The position numbers and the translations under genes are program-made. 64,000 bases of DNA, taken from the NCBI GenBank assembly GCA_035308565.1, contig DATGGK010000255.1, forward strand, positions 33,522-97,521. Direction: 5' to 3'. Position 1 is the first letter of the stretch. Each line of letters starts with the position of its first letter. The DNA comes from JANXLS01 sp035308565. Lineage in GTDB: Bacteria > Planctomycetota > SZUA-567 > H5-PLA8. Under the pieces are notes generated by a model. That model was not told where the DNA came from. It did no database searches and saw only the letters and a program-made list of their open reading frames with translations. Shown piece after piece: positions 39,993 to 48,623 of this stretch.

Positions 39993-41433
39993 AATCATGA
40001 ACGATTCCGAGATGAAATCGCTGGTCGATGCGCTCGGAAAAATCGTCGGGCCGAAGAACGTGCTCGACCGCTACGAAGGCCGCAAGCAGTTCAGCGGCGA
40101 CCAGAGCTGGCTGACGTACATCCACGAATTTCACAAGAAGCCGCTTTCGCGCCAGGATGCCGTGGCGACCGTGACGACCACCGAGCAGGTCGCGGCGATC
40201 GTGCGGCTGGCCAACGAGCGCAAGATTCCGGTCACGCCGATGGGCGGCGGGTCGGGCGTGCAGGGCGCGGCGGACGCGACGCGCGGCGGCATCATGGTCA
40301 ACTTGCGCGAGATGAACAAGATCCGCCATCTCGACAAGAAATCCCTGACTGTCACCGTCGAACCCGGCTACTACGTCAAGACGTTCGAAGAAGACCTGAA
40401 CAAGCAGGGCCTGACCTTCACGCACTACCCGGCCTCGGCCGAATGGGCGAGCGTGGCCGGCTGCCTGGCCGCGCGCGGGTCCGGCGTCCTTTCGACGAAG
40501 TACGGCAACATCCAGGACCACGTGTTGAGCTGCGAAGTGGTCACGCCGACGGGCGACATTCTGCAATTGCCGCGCGTGCCGAAGCACGGCGCCGGTCCGG
40601 AACTGACGCAGTTGCAAATCGGCGCGGAAGGCATTTTTGGAATCATTACCGCGTGCACGCTCAAGCTGCGCAACGTTCCGGCGAAACGCAATTTCAACTC
40701 GTTCCACTTCGAAAAACTCGCGTCAGGCATCGAAGCCGGCCGGCAGATCATGACCTCGGGCCTGCGCCCGGCCGTCATGCGCCTGTACGACGAATACGCG
40801 GCGCTGCACAGCCTGGAACGCGCGGTGGAAGCCGGTTTAAAGGGCATCACAATGGTGCTCATGTTCGACGGCGATCATCCCTCGCTGGTCGATGCCGAAG
40901 CGAACGTCGCCTACGGCATCATCAAGAAGCTGGGCGGACAGGAATTGGGCAGCAAGGTCGGCGAGACGTGGTGGGCGAAGCGCTACGTGTTTTATCATCC
41001 GCCCTACGCGCCCGAACTGCCGCAGATGTGGTGTACGATGGACGTGGTTTCAGACTTCGCTCACATCGAAAACGTCTACAACAAAGTCACGCACGCGATG
41101 AAGCACGCGGTCGATCCCAAGTGGGGCCTGCATTTGAAGACGCACTTGAGCCACTGGTACGAATGGGGCAGCATGATTTATCCGCGCTGGGGCATCCCTG
41201 TCGGCCCGAAAGATTTGGACGAAGCCGTCGCCCTGCACGACAAAATCATCCACGACGCCACGATGGCCGCGCACGAAGCCGGCGCGGTGATCAACGATCA
41301 CCACGGCGTGGGCTTGCGCCTTGCGCCGTACATGAAAGTCGAACTCGGCGAAGCAGGCATGAAGTTCCTCGGCGGCATCAAGAAAGGCGTCGATCCTTTG
41401 AACATCATGTGTCCGGGGAAGATGGGGCTGTGA
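39985..41433 (+). CDS. FAD-binding oxidase, alkyl-DHAP-synthase/GlcD-like
   Basis: A 482-residue protein of the FAD_binding_4/FAD-oxidase_C (VAO) family; start chosen at ATG 39985. The FAD loop is PVTPMGGGSGVQGAADATRG, followed by TVTVEPGYYVKTFEEDL and ASVAGCLAARGSGVLSTKYG. INDHHGVGLRL near the C-terminus resembles the His-rich block of alkyldihydroxyacetonephosphate synthase (HHHGVG). Members oxidise 2-hydroxy acids such as lactate and glycolate or make ether lipids. Coupled to a sugar isomerase and a creatininase gene, a hydroxy-acid oxidation role is more likely, but not proven. A hairpin with terminator character follows. Confidence 0.9.
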   Translation: MSEIMNDSEMKSLVDALGKIVGPKNVLDRYEGRKQFSGDQSWLTYIHEFHKKPLSRQDAVATVTTTEQVAAIVRLANERKIPVTPMGGGSGVQGAADATRGGIMVNLREMNKIRHLDKKSLTVTVEPGYYVKTFEEDLNKQGLTFTHYPASAEWASVAGCLAARGSGVLSTKYGNIQDHVLSCEVVTPTGDILQLPRVPKHGAGPELTQLQIGAEGIFGIITACTLKLRNVPAKRNFNSFHFEKLASGIEAGRQIMTSGLRPAVMRLYDEYAALHSLERAVEAGLKGITMVLMFDGDHPSLVDAEANVAYGIIKKLGGQELGSKVGETWWAKRYVFYHPPYAPELPQMWCTMDVVSDFAHIENVYNKVTHAMKHAVDPKWGLHLKTHLSHWYEWGSMIYPRWGIPVGPKDLDEAVALHDKIIHDATMAAHEAGAVINDHHGVGLRLAPYMKVELGEAGMKFLGGIKKGVDPLNIMCPGKMGL

Positions 41434-41436
41434 GCG

Positions 41437-41504
41437 AACGATGAATGCGGAACGATGAACGATGAATCGGGCGCGCTCAGGGATGGGTGCGCCCGATGCT
41501 TTTA
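41437..41504 (+). terminator. Word repeat followed by a terminator-like hairpin
   Basis: First come four copies of gaacgat/gatgaa words, then a perfect 9-bp stem (ATCGGGCGC at 41466-41474, GCGCCCGAT at 41489-41497) with a 14-base loop followed by gctttta. The T-run is short, so termination may be partial. Confidence 0.55.
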
Positions 41505-41524
41505 GATATGTAGGAGTAAAGGCG

Positions 41525-41893
41525 ATGGACGAGATCGACGCATTCAAAACAGCGCTTCGTACTTACAAGGAAAAAGTTGCCGCGATCTTTACCGAACTGG
41601 CAGGGGAGCGGGCGAAGCGGCTGCGTGGGGACAAATTCCCGTACGAAATCAACCACATCATAACGATGGCGCTCTGCGAAGAAGAAGTTTCGGAAAAGCG
41701 ATACGCTGAATTCGACGAGATTTCATTTAACCTTACAGATTGGTCGTCTGACGCCGCATTTCTGGTTGCACTCCACTTATTTCCAGAACGCTTCACAGCG
41801 GAAGAGATTCGTGCAGGGGTCCATATGTTCTTAACACATGCGCCTCATCATGTCGCTGAAGCTGCTCGCGTGGCGGAGGAAATTCTCCTATGA
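41525..41893 (+). CDS. Hypothetical protein coupled to DUF2442 gene
   Basis: A 122-residue acidic, helical protein starting at ATG 41525 (MDEIDAFKTALRTYKEKV). It contains FPYEINHIITMALCEEEVSEK and DWSSDAAFLVALHLFPE. No signal or membrane segment and no family recognised. Its stop overlaps the next start by 4 bases (ATGA). Confidence 0.7.
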   Translation: MDEIDAFKTALRTYKEKVAAIFTELAGERAKRLRGDKFPYEINHIITMALCEEEVSEKRYAEFDEISFNLTDWSSDAAFLVALHLFPERFTAEEIRAGVHMFLTHAPHHVAEAARVAEEILL

Positions 41894-42186
41894 AAGACGA
41901 CGTGAAATTTCTACCCGAAGTCGTCAAAGCAAAATACGTCGCGGACTATTGCATCCACGTTCGTTTCAACGACGGCGCGGAAAAGGTCGTCGATTTTTCG
42001 CACTGGCTGAAGGGACCGATCTTCGAGCCGTTAAAAGACGCGGCGTACTTTAGGCGCTTTTTTCTGGACGGCGGCACCGTCTCCTGGCCAAACGGCGCCG
42101 ATATCGCGCCGGAAGCGCTTTACGAAGCCGCGCCCGTTACCATCACAAAACGCAAAGAACGAAAACATGCCCTTCAGGCCCACTGA
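41890..42186 (+). CDS. DUF2442-domain protein
   Basis: A 98-residue protein matching DUF2442: VKAKYVADYCIHVRFNDGAE, FSHWLKGPIFEPLKD and VSWPNGADIAPEALYE. This small fold is common near toxin-antitoxin or DUF4160 genes, where it is thought to act as the partner (antitoxin-like) of the upstream protein. Coupled by a 4-base overlap to the unknown 122-residue gene, so a two-component module is possible. Confidence 0.88.
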   Translation: MKDDVKFLPEVVKAKYVADYCIHVRFNDGAEKVVDFSHWLKGPIFEPLKDAAYFRRFFLDGGTVSWPNGADIAPEALYEAAPVTITKRKERKHALQAH

Positions 42187-42245
42187 GCCGCGGGTTCGAA
42201 TCGTTTGTCGTTGCCGCTAAATCTTGTTGATGTATCCTACGCGCC

Positions 42246-43106
42246 ATGAAAGCTATCACCGCCCGCATTCGCCATAGGCCCGCTCCGTTGCGCCGGCGCG
42301 CGCCCAAGATGCTCACGCTCGAATCCGGCGATAAAATGACCCGCGACGAATTTATGCGCCGCTACGAAACTCATCCCGAAATCAAAAAAGCCGAGCTCAT
42401 CGACGGCATTGTGTACATACCCGATTCACCGTGCCCGCATCTGCTGCAAACCGGCGACCACATGGACCGCGACGAATTCATGCGCCGCTACGAGCAGTGT
42501 CCTGAAATTAAAAAAGCTGAACTCATCGATGGAGTGGTCTTCGTTATGGCATCGCCCGTGAGAGTGAACCAACATGCGGGACCCGACGGCTCTGTGCAGG
42601 CATGGGCTCATGTCTACGCCAGCGCCACGCCCGGAGTCCGTCACGCCACGAATGCCACGATTTACCTTGGCGAGGGCGCCGTGCAGCCGGATGCCACGTT
42701 ATTCATCGACAAGCAGAACGGTGGCAGCGCGGCTGTTAACGAGGAGGGCTACCTCGATGGCCCCCCTGAATTCGTTGCCGAAATCTCCGCCAGCACGAAG
42801 TCGCTCGACATGCACAAAAAACTCGAGAAATATCGCTCCGCCGGCGTGCAGGAATTCTTCGACTGGCAAACCGAAGAACGCGCGTGGAGTTGGTTTCAAC
42901 TTGTTAACGGAGCCTATGTCCCCCTCGCCGCCGACAAAAACGGCATCGTCCGCAGCCGCATTCTTCCCGGATTGTGGCTCGACACAAAAGCGTTGCTCAA
43001 ATTCGATTCGGCCAAAGTCCTGCGCGTGCTTCAACGAGGACTCAAAAGCGCTGAACACATGGCGTTTGTTCGCGCGCTGCGCCGCCGCGCAAAAGCGTCA
43101 GCATAA
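42246..43106 (+). CDS. Uma2/DUF820-family nuclease-like protein with duplicated N-terminal segment
   Basis: A 286-residue protein. The PD-(D/E)XK-type core is visible: VQPDATLFID and PPEFVAEISAST with the following KKLEKYRSAGVQEFF. Uma2 proteins are widespread in cyanobacteria and planctomycetes and presumed nucleases, some associated with mobile DNA. The first part is a tandem copy: GDKMTRDEFMRRYETHPEIK (residues about 28-47) and GDHMDRDEFMRRYEQCPEIK (about 70-89), both followed by KAELIDG. Only one copy is needed for the fold. The family normally has about 190-240 residues. Confidence 0.9.
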   Translation: MKAITARIRHRPAPLRRRAPKMLTLESGDKMTRDEFMRRYETHPEIKKAELIDGIVYIPDSPCPHLLQTGDHMDRDEFMRRYEQCPEIKKAELIDGVVFVMASPVRVNQHAGPDGSVQAWAHVYASATPGVRHATNATIYLGEGAVQPDATLFIDKQNGGSAAVNEEGYLDGPPEFVAEISASTKSLDMHKKLEKYRSAGVQEFFDWQTEERAWSWFQLVNGAYVPLAADKNGIVRSRILPGLWLDTKALLKFDSAKVLRVLQRGLKSAEHMAFVRALRRRAKASA

Positions 43107-43168
43107 TTATTGATGCACGAATCGCGCTCGCCGTCTATCATTCGTACCGTTCAATTTTCATTCACCAC

Positions 43169-46100
43169 ATGGGATTGCTCTCGATGTCACAATGCCGCAT
43201 CGTTTTTGTTCTGTTGCTTTCGTTCGCGTCGTTGCTCCATTCCGAAGATCTGCCCGTCAACAGTTTCACTTTGCCGCCGGGATTTGCCGTCGATCATTAC
43301 GCCACCGACAAAGACACCTCGTCGGTGCTTTGCATGACCTTCAACGCGAAGGGGCAGCTCATCACCGCCACGGCCGGCGCGGGGCCGACGGAGATTCGCA
43401 TCCTCGACGAAACCAACGGCGTCTGCTCGGGCCATCGCGTTTTTTACGCGGGCCTGCATTGTCAGGGCCTGTGCGCAGTCGGCACCGACATTTACGCCAT
43501 CGCCAACGGCCACATGTGCCTGCTCAAAGATGAAAACAGCCGCGCCAGTTACCACAAGCAGCTTGGCCCTGAAGCGCTCGGCTCGATGAGCGAGCACGGC
43601 CCGCACGCGATCGTGCAGGGGCCGGATGGCCATTTTTACATCATGCTCGGAAACGATTCGACCTTTCCGATGAAATACATGGACAGCGCCTCGCCGGTGC
43701 GCGAGCAGGATTTGTATTGGGGCAACCTGCTGCCGCTGCAAAGCAGCAGCGGATTTCTCGACGGAAAAGGCCCGCCGGGCGGGCGCATTCTGCGCACGGA
43801 CGCCGAAGGCAAATCGTGGGAACTGATCGCGCACGGAATTCGCAACGCCTACGATTTTGCGTTCGCACCGTCCGGCGAAATTTTCTCGTTCGACAGCGAC
43901 ATGGAATGGGACATCGGCCTGCCCTGGTACCGCCCCGTGCGCGTGATTCACGTGCCGTGGGGCGCGAATTTCGGCTGGCGCTACGGTTCGGGCAAATGGA
44001 AGAATCATTTCGCCGACAGCACGCCGCCGATGAGCGAAGTGGGGCGCGGTTCGCCCACCGGCGTGGAAGTTTACAACCACGTCGCGCTGCCCGAAGAATA
44101 CCGCGGCGCAATTTTTCTGTGCGACTGGTCGCGCGCGCGCATTCTGGTGCTCAAACCGCAGCGCAACGGCGCGACGTGGAAAGGCGATCCCGAAGAATTT
44201 ATGGTCGCGCGCACCGCGAATTTTCCGGTGACGCATTGCAGCGTCGGCCCCGACGGCGCGCTGTATTTCTGCTATGGCGGCCGCGCGGCAAAAGGCGGCA
44301 TCGTGCGCGTGCGCTACACCGGCGACAAGGCGATGAAGACGGTCTTCCCTTCCGACGAATTGAAAGGCCTCGCCGACCCGATCGCGCAGGCGCTCAACAC
44401 GCCGCAGTACCAATCGGCGTTTGGCCGCGCGGCCATTGCGAAGCAAAAACAAGCTGCGGGCGCCGAGTGGGTGAAGCTGCTCGCGGCTGTCGCGCACGAT
44501 TCAGCGCGCAGCGATGCGCTGCGCGGGCGAGCGCTCGAATTTCTGACGATGGATGGCGAAACAATCGACACGCAGCTAGTGCTTGATTTGGCAAAAGACA
44601 AATCCGCCTTCATGCGCGCGCAAGCGGTGCAAGCGATGTCGCTCAACGGCGATGTGGTTGCGCACGCGGCGTTGAAGACGATGCTCGACGACAGCGACGC
44701 GTGGGTACTGCGGCGCGCGTGCGAAGGGTTGATGCGCTTTCCAAATGAATCGAGTGCGGAAAAACTGGCCGCGCTGCTGGGGCACGGCGATCGTTTTGTG
44801 CGATACGCGGCGAGCAACGCGCTGGCGCAGTTACCGCCAGAAAACTTTGAACAGAAGTTGATTCCATTGAAGTCTACCATGGGCAAAGCTGAAGCGCTTT
44901 TGACTCTCGCGCGAGTGTCACAACCTCGAATCGTCAATCCCAAAAACGGCGAGCCGAATAAGCGCTTAACCGAGGGAAATTTTGTAGGCATGCTGTTGAT
45001 GGGCGCGGAATTACTCGATGCAAAACCGTCTGCCGAAGAGACACTTGTGACGCTGCGCGGTGTGGCGCTGGCGTTGCTCGCGCGCGCCGAGCGGCACATT
45101 CCCGAAGGCGCGGAGCAAAATAAAGTACGCCCGGAGTCACTGCCGTTCAGCGTAACGATTCCCGCGGACCTCAATGATCGCCTGACCGCGCGCTGCGCGG
45201 CGCTCTTGCAGCACGACGATGCGCGCGTGTGCATGGATGCGGCGGAGATTCTCGGTCTCATCGCCGACGGAAAAAGCGTCGCGCCGCTGATCGAGAAATT
45301 GAAGAACGATCTGCTCCCGCGCGACGAGCGCATTCATTACGCCTGCTGCGCCGCGAACATCCGCGACGGCTGGACGCCGGAATTGGCCGCCGCAATGCTC
45401 GAATTCCTCGCTGCGCCCGGCCCCGGTGAGAACGGTTATTCGTTCGCCGGCAACCTTACTCAATGCGCCTCGCGCCTCGCGAAAAACTTGAGCGCCGAAC
45501 AGCGCAATGCCACGTTCAACGCGCTGACGCCGGGCGCGAAAACATTCGCCGCGGGCGTCCAGGGCTTCAGCGAATTAAGCGTCAAGACGATTGTGGATTT
45601 GTACAAAAAAGAGAAAAGCCTGGAGGCGCGCAAAATGCTGCTCGGCAAAATTGCGTCGGCGGGGAACGACGAAGCATTTCGCGAATTGGAAGGACTGCTT
45701 GACGAAACCTCGCCGATGTACGACACGATCCTCACACTGCTGATGCATTTCAAACACGCGGACGCGAAAAAATATGCGGTGCTGGGTTTGACTTCGACCA
45801 GCCGCGGCGTCTCCGGTGACGCGCTCAACCGTGTGACGGAATTGTTCAAGGAGGACCCGGAAGATCAGAATGTGTATTACGGGTTGATTGTGTGTGCGGC
45901 GCGTTCGAACGAAGCGCGCACGGCGGCGCTTGCGCAGTTGAAAAAATGGGCGATCGACGACAAAGCATTGAAAGATTTGCCCGCGAAAGAAGAAGACCAG
46001 ATCGCCTATTGGGAAAAAATCTACGCGCAAAATTACAAGAACGACAAGCGCACGTTCCCGGTGTTTTCGGGCGACGGCTATCAAGACCCTGCGAAATTTC

Positions 46101-46558
46101 AAAAGCTGGTTGAGTTCATCAAAGCCAATCCGCCAGAAAAAACCGGCAACGCAGACGCAGGAAAGAATCTGTTTCGTACAACGGGCAAGTGCATCAATTG
46201 TCATGCGTTCAAAGGCGAAGGCCAGCAGTTGGGACCGGAACTCACCGACGTCGCACGCCGCTTCGCGCCGGACAAAATTCTCGAAGACATTGTCTATCCG
46301 TCAAAGGTCGTGGACACGCGCTACAAGCAGATTTTATTCGCGCTCAAGGACGGCCAGCGCGTGAGCGGTTTCGTCTCGGCGGAGACGGAGGATTCGCTCA
46401 GCGTGACCAACGGCGAAGCCGTGACGATCAGCATCAAGCGCGCAGACATCGCGAAGAAAGCGCTGACGGAGTTGTCGATCATGCCGAACGGATTGATCGA
46501 CACGTGGACGCCGGAGCAGATACGCGATTTGCTGGCGTTTTTGATGAGCGCCAAGTAA
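43169..46558 (+). CDS. PVC-type dehydrogenase/HEAT/cytochrome c protein, second copy
   Basis: A 1129-residue secreted protein with signal peptide (IVFVLLLSFASLLHSE). It has the PVC propeller domain (FTLPPGFAVDHYATDKDT, then DNLYWGN-like segments and GVEVYNHVALPEEYRGAIF), a long HEAT region and a C-terminal heme domain with CINCH around residue 1007, followed by GPELTDVARRFAPDKILEDI and LTELSIMPNGLIDTW. It is 150 residues longer than the copy at 29846 and has a different propeller, so it should be a separate paralogue for a different substrate. No obvious operon partner; the ACGGGCTTTCAGCCCGT hairpin follows its stop. Confidence 0.93.
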   Translation: MGLLSMSQCRIVFVLLLSFASLLHSEDLPVNSFTLPPGFAVDHYATDKDTSSVLCMTFNAKGQLITATAGAGPTEIRILDETNGVCSGHRVFYAGLHCQGLCAVGTDIYAIANGHMCLLKDENSRASYHKQLGPEALGSMSEHGPHAIVQGPDGHFYIMLGNDSTFPMKYMDSASPVREQDLYWGNLLPLQSSSGFLDGKGPPGGRILRTDAEGKSWELIAHGIRNAYDFAFAPSGEIFSFDSDMEWDIGLPWYRPVRVIHVPWGANFGWRYGSGKWKNHFADSTPPMSEVGRGSPTGVEVYNHVALPEEYRGAIFLCDWSRARILVLKPQRNGATWKGDPEEFMVARTANFPVTHCSVGPDGALYFCYGGRAAKGGIVRVRYTGDKAMKTVFPSDELKGLADPIAQALNTPQYQSAFGRAAIAKQKQAAGAEWVKLLAAVAHDSARSDALRGRALEFLTMDGETIDTQLVLDLAKDKSAFMRAQAVQAMSLNGDVVAHAALKTMLDDSDAWVLRRACEGLMRFPNESSAEKLAALLGHGDRFVRYAASNALAQLPPENFEQKLIPLKSTMGKAEALLTLARVSQPRIVNPKNGEPNKRLTEGNFVGMLLMGAELLDAKPSAEETLVTLRGVALALLARAERHIPEGAEQNKVRPESLPFSVTIPADLNDRLTARCAALLQHDDARVCMDAAEILGLIADGKSVAPLIEKLKNDLLPRDERIHYACCAANIRDGWTPELAAAMLEFLAAPGPGENGYSFAGNLTQCASRLAKNLSAEQRNATFNALTPGAKTFAAGVQGFSELSVKTIVDLYKKEKSLEARKMLLGKIASAGNDEAFRELEGLLDETSPMYDTILTLLMHFKHADAKKYAVLGLTSTSRGVSGDALNRVTELFKEDPEDQNVYYGLIVCAARSNEARTAALAQLKKWAIDDKALKDLPAKEEDQIAYWEKIYAQNYKNDKRTFPVFSGDGYQDPAKFQKLVEFIKANPPEKTGNADAGKNLFRTTGKCINCHAFKGEGQQLGPELTDVARRFAPDKILEDIVYPSKVVDTRYKQILFALKDGQRVSGFVSAETEDSLSVTNGEAVTISIKRADIAKKALTELSIMPNGLIDTWTPEQIRDLLAFLMSAK

Positions 46559-46673
46559 CACGGGCTTTCAGCCCGTGCTTGTGCCACTGGCCCATTCGCT
46601 TCGTCGCGGATTACCACTTAACGAATGAGTGAAATTTGCAACTCAATTTGGAGGGGCGGCACTCCTGCCGCCC
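46558..46673. repeat. Two hairpin repeats after the PVC cytochrome gene
   Basis: ACGGGCTTTCAGCCCGT at about 46558-46577 and GGGCGGCACTCCTGCCGCCC at 46654-46673. They differ in stem but share the short-loop shape of the other intergenic hairpins. Confidence 0.7.
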
Positions 46674-46733
46674 AAAGAATTGTGGCGTCGTGCGAACTGA
46701 AAACCCGCCCGGTCGTTTGCTCAGGTGCTGTGG

Positions 46734-47105
46734 TTAAGCTCCATCTAAACGATCCGTTCGTGAAACAACTTCGGTATTGCTTTGTGGCACAGTGTCTTCG
46801 TAAGACACCGCGCCGGTATTGCGTGGTGTGAGAAATTGATCCACGAGCCCGCGAGAGATCCCCTTCTTACCAGCCGTCCGCCACCAGCGTCCGTCGATAA
46901 GATGCACCATCGGTTCCTTCCCCGGCGCGCGCCCATTCCGCACGACGCCAACTGCCAGAGCCGCGCACGTAAGTAAGCGGCCAGTTTTTCGATATACTCG
47001 CGATCCATACCGATCGCCTGCCAACAAATAACCCCGCGCCAAAAAACGCCAGTTCGCGACGCCGCCGTTTATTGGCCCTATAAGCCCTATAGGGCCTATT
47101 TGCAA
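46734..47105 (-). pseudogene. Degraded coding remnant in an 878-base gene-poor gap
   Basis: The gap 46559-47436 has no convincing gene. On the minus strand one frame reads GKEPMVHLIDGRWWRTAGKK and SRGLVDQFLTPRNTGAVSYED, which looks like real protein, while an N-terminal piece DREYIEKLAAYL sits in another frame, suggesting a frameshifted relic. A 7-9 bp word repeat (ccctataag, ccctatagg) covers 47074-47099. The rest, 47100-47436, is AT-rich with no recognised element; a 31-codon basic frame at 47313-47408 is not convincing. Confidence 0.35.
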
Positions 47106-47436
47106 AGTTCATATTTGCGCTTCTATATATACAGACGAATCGAGATTCGAAAAATCAAGAGTCAAAGCGTACGAATTTCGCACCGCCCGTACAAACCCCT
47201 TGAATCCAATGAGTTGAAATTTGAGAAATTCGAAACGAATAAACGTACAAATCGAAATGCGAATTTTTGCTAAAATCTTCCACTTTTATACTGCATTTTG
47301 CCCATTCCCCCTATGACATTTGAGTACTATCAGCACAAGCACAAAAAGAAAAAGCGACACCCACAACCCAGCAACCGTCGCGTGCAACGACGCGAATTGA
47401 AGATATAATTTCGTTGATCACGACCGAGCGCACCCG

Positions 47437-48477
47437 ATGCATCGTACGGCTTTAGTCGCAGTGCTTCTTCTCATCAGCTTCGCCGCCGGCGCAACCGCGA
47501 GCGAACGCACGTACCCGCTCTGGGATGGCCGCGAGAGCGTGGCGTCGTACGCGGCACGCACAGGACTTGCGCCGGAGAAAACAATCGACCTCGGCAGCGG
47601 CGTGAATTTGGAACTGGTGCTGATTCCGGCGGGGCGCTTTACCATGGGCACACCGGAAGCGTCGCCGCCGGAAATCACGGTGCGAAGCGCGCAGATTTAC
47701 ATTGGCGTGGGCGCGGTGCTGGCGCTGCTGCTGCTGACGATTCCGCTTGTGCGCAAGTTGCGCGGCCGGCGCTTTTCGTTTTCGCTGCGCTGGCTGATGG
47801 CGTTCTGTCTGGCGTGCAGCGTGATGGTGTGGGGCGGGACGCGGTGGCATTTGGCGCCGATCAAGCAGCGGGAGTATGAGGCCGCAATGGAACTAAGCGC
47901 GCACGCCGACGATGACGAGAAGCCTGCTCATCCGGTTGTTATTTCGACACCCTTTTTCATGGGAAAAGACCCGATTACACAGTTACAGTATGTGGTAGTG
48001 ACGCGCGGTGTTCCGAGTGGGTTCAAGGTGCCAATAGGAGCAGTCCACAACATTTCGTGGGGGGATGCCGTCGCGTTTTGTGAAAAAGCGCGAGCGAACT
48101 CAGGCGCTCGCTTGAGGCTGCCAACCGAGGCGGAATGGGAATATGCGTGCCGCGCGGGCACTCAAACAGAATTCAGCACTGGTGACACGTCAGTAATCTA
48201 CGACCCTAATGGATTCAAATTGATCGAGCCAAATACGTTCGGATTGCGCAACATGCACGGGAATATTTGGGAATGGTGCCATGATTATTACGGACAATAT
48301 AAGGACGACGGTCAGGAATACGATCCTCGAGGGCCTGATCACGGGTCGTTCCGTGTATTGCGCGGCAGTGTAATGGGACAAGATGAAAGGCGCAGGCGGT
48401 CCGCCGCACGCAATCGAACTTCGCCGGGCAATGGCGTCTATCCTACCGGCTTTCGAGTCTGTTTGCCGGTGGAATGA
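47437..48477 (+). CDS. SUMF1/FGE-sulfatase-domain protein interrupted by two membrane segments
   Basis: A 346-residue protein with signal peptide (ALVAVLLLISFAAGATA). The SUMF1 fold begins with LELVLIPAGRFTMGTPEASP and resumes at HPVVISTPFFMGKDPIT, then LRLPTEAEWEYACRAG, GLRNMHGNIWEWCHDYYG and SPGNGVYPTGFRV. Between the two parts about 70 residues are inserted, with two hydrophobic segments (IYIGVGAVLALLLLTIPLV and WLMAFCLACSVMVWGG). The Cys pair used by true formylglycine-generating enzymes is absent (the region reads RRSAARNRTSP), so it is probably a binding or scaffold version. No clear partner gene. Confidence 0.85.
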   Translation: MHRTALVAVLLLISFAAGATASERTYPLWDGRESVASYAARTGLAPEKTIDLGSGVNLELVLIPAGRFTMGTPEASPPEITVRSAQIYIGVGAVLALLLLTIPLVRKLRGRRFSFSLRWLMAFCLACSVMVWGGTRWHLAPIKQREYEAAMELSAHADDDEKPAHPVVISTPFFMGKDPITQLQYVVVTRGVPSGFKVPIGAVHNISWGDAVAFCEKARANSGARLRLPTEAEWEYACRAGTQTEFSTGDTSVIYDPNGFKLIEPNTFGLRNMHGNIWEWCHDYYGQYKDDGQEYDPRGPDHGSFRVLRGSVMGQDERRRRSAARNRTSPGNGVYPTGFRVCLPVE

Positions 48478-48623
48478 ATTGGCGAACACTTGAGAGCCAA
48501 AAACGTGTTTTTCCCCTGTTTCATTCGTCCTCGGTTTATCCAATGAGGACGCGCTTTATGTATCGCTCAATGGAAGGCCGTTTACTCACGTGCGTGCCTC
48601 TGGCCCTTCGGAAAAAGAAGATC

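Noticed and set aside
42190..42215. GGGTTCGAATC resembling a tRNA T-loop
   Set aside because: No matching acceptor stem, D arm or anticodon arm can be drawn, and the T stem itself does not pair.
47313..47408. 31-codon basic frame in the AT-rich gap before the SUMF1-domain gene
   Set aside because: No ribosome site and low-complexity Lys/His/Arg content; TATACT upstream lacks a good -35.
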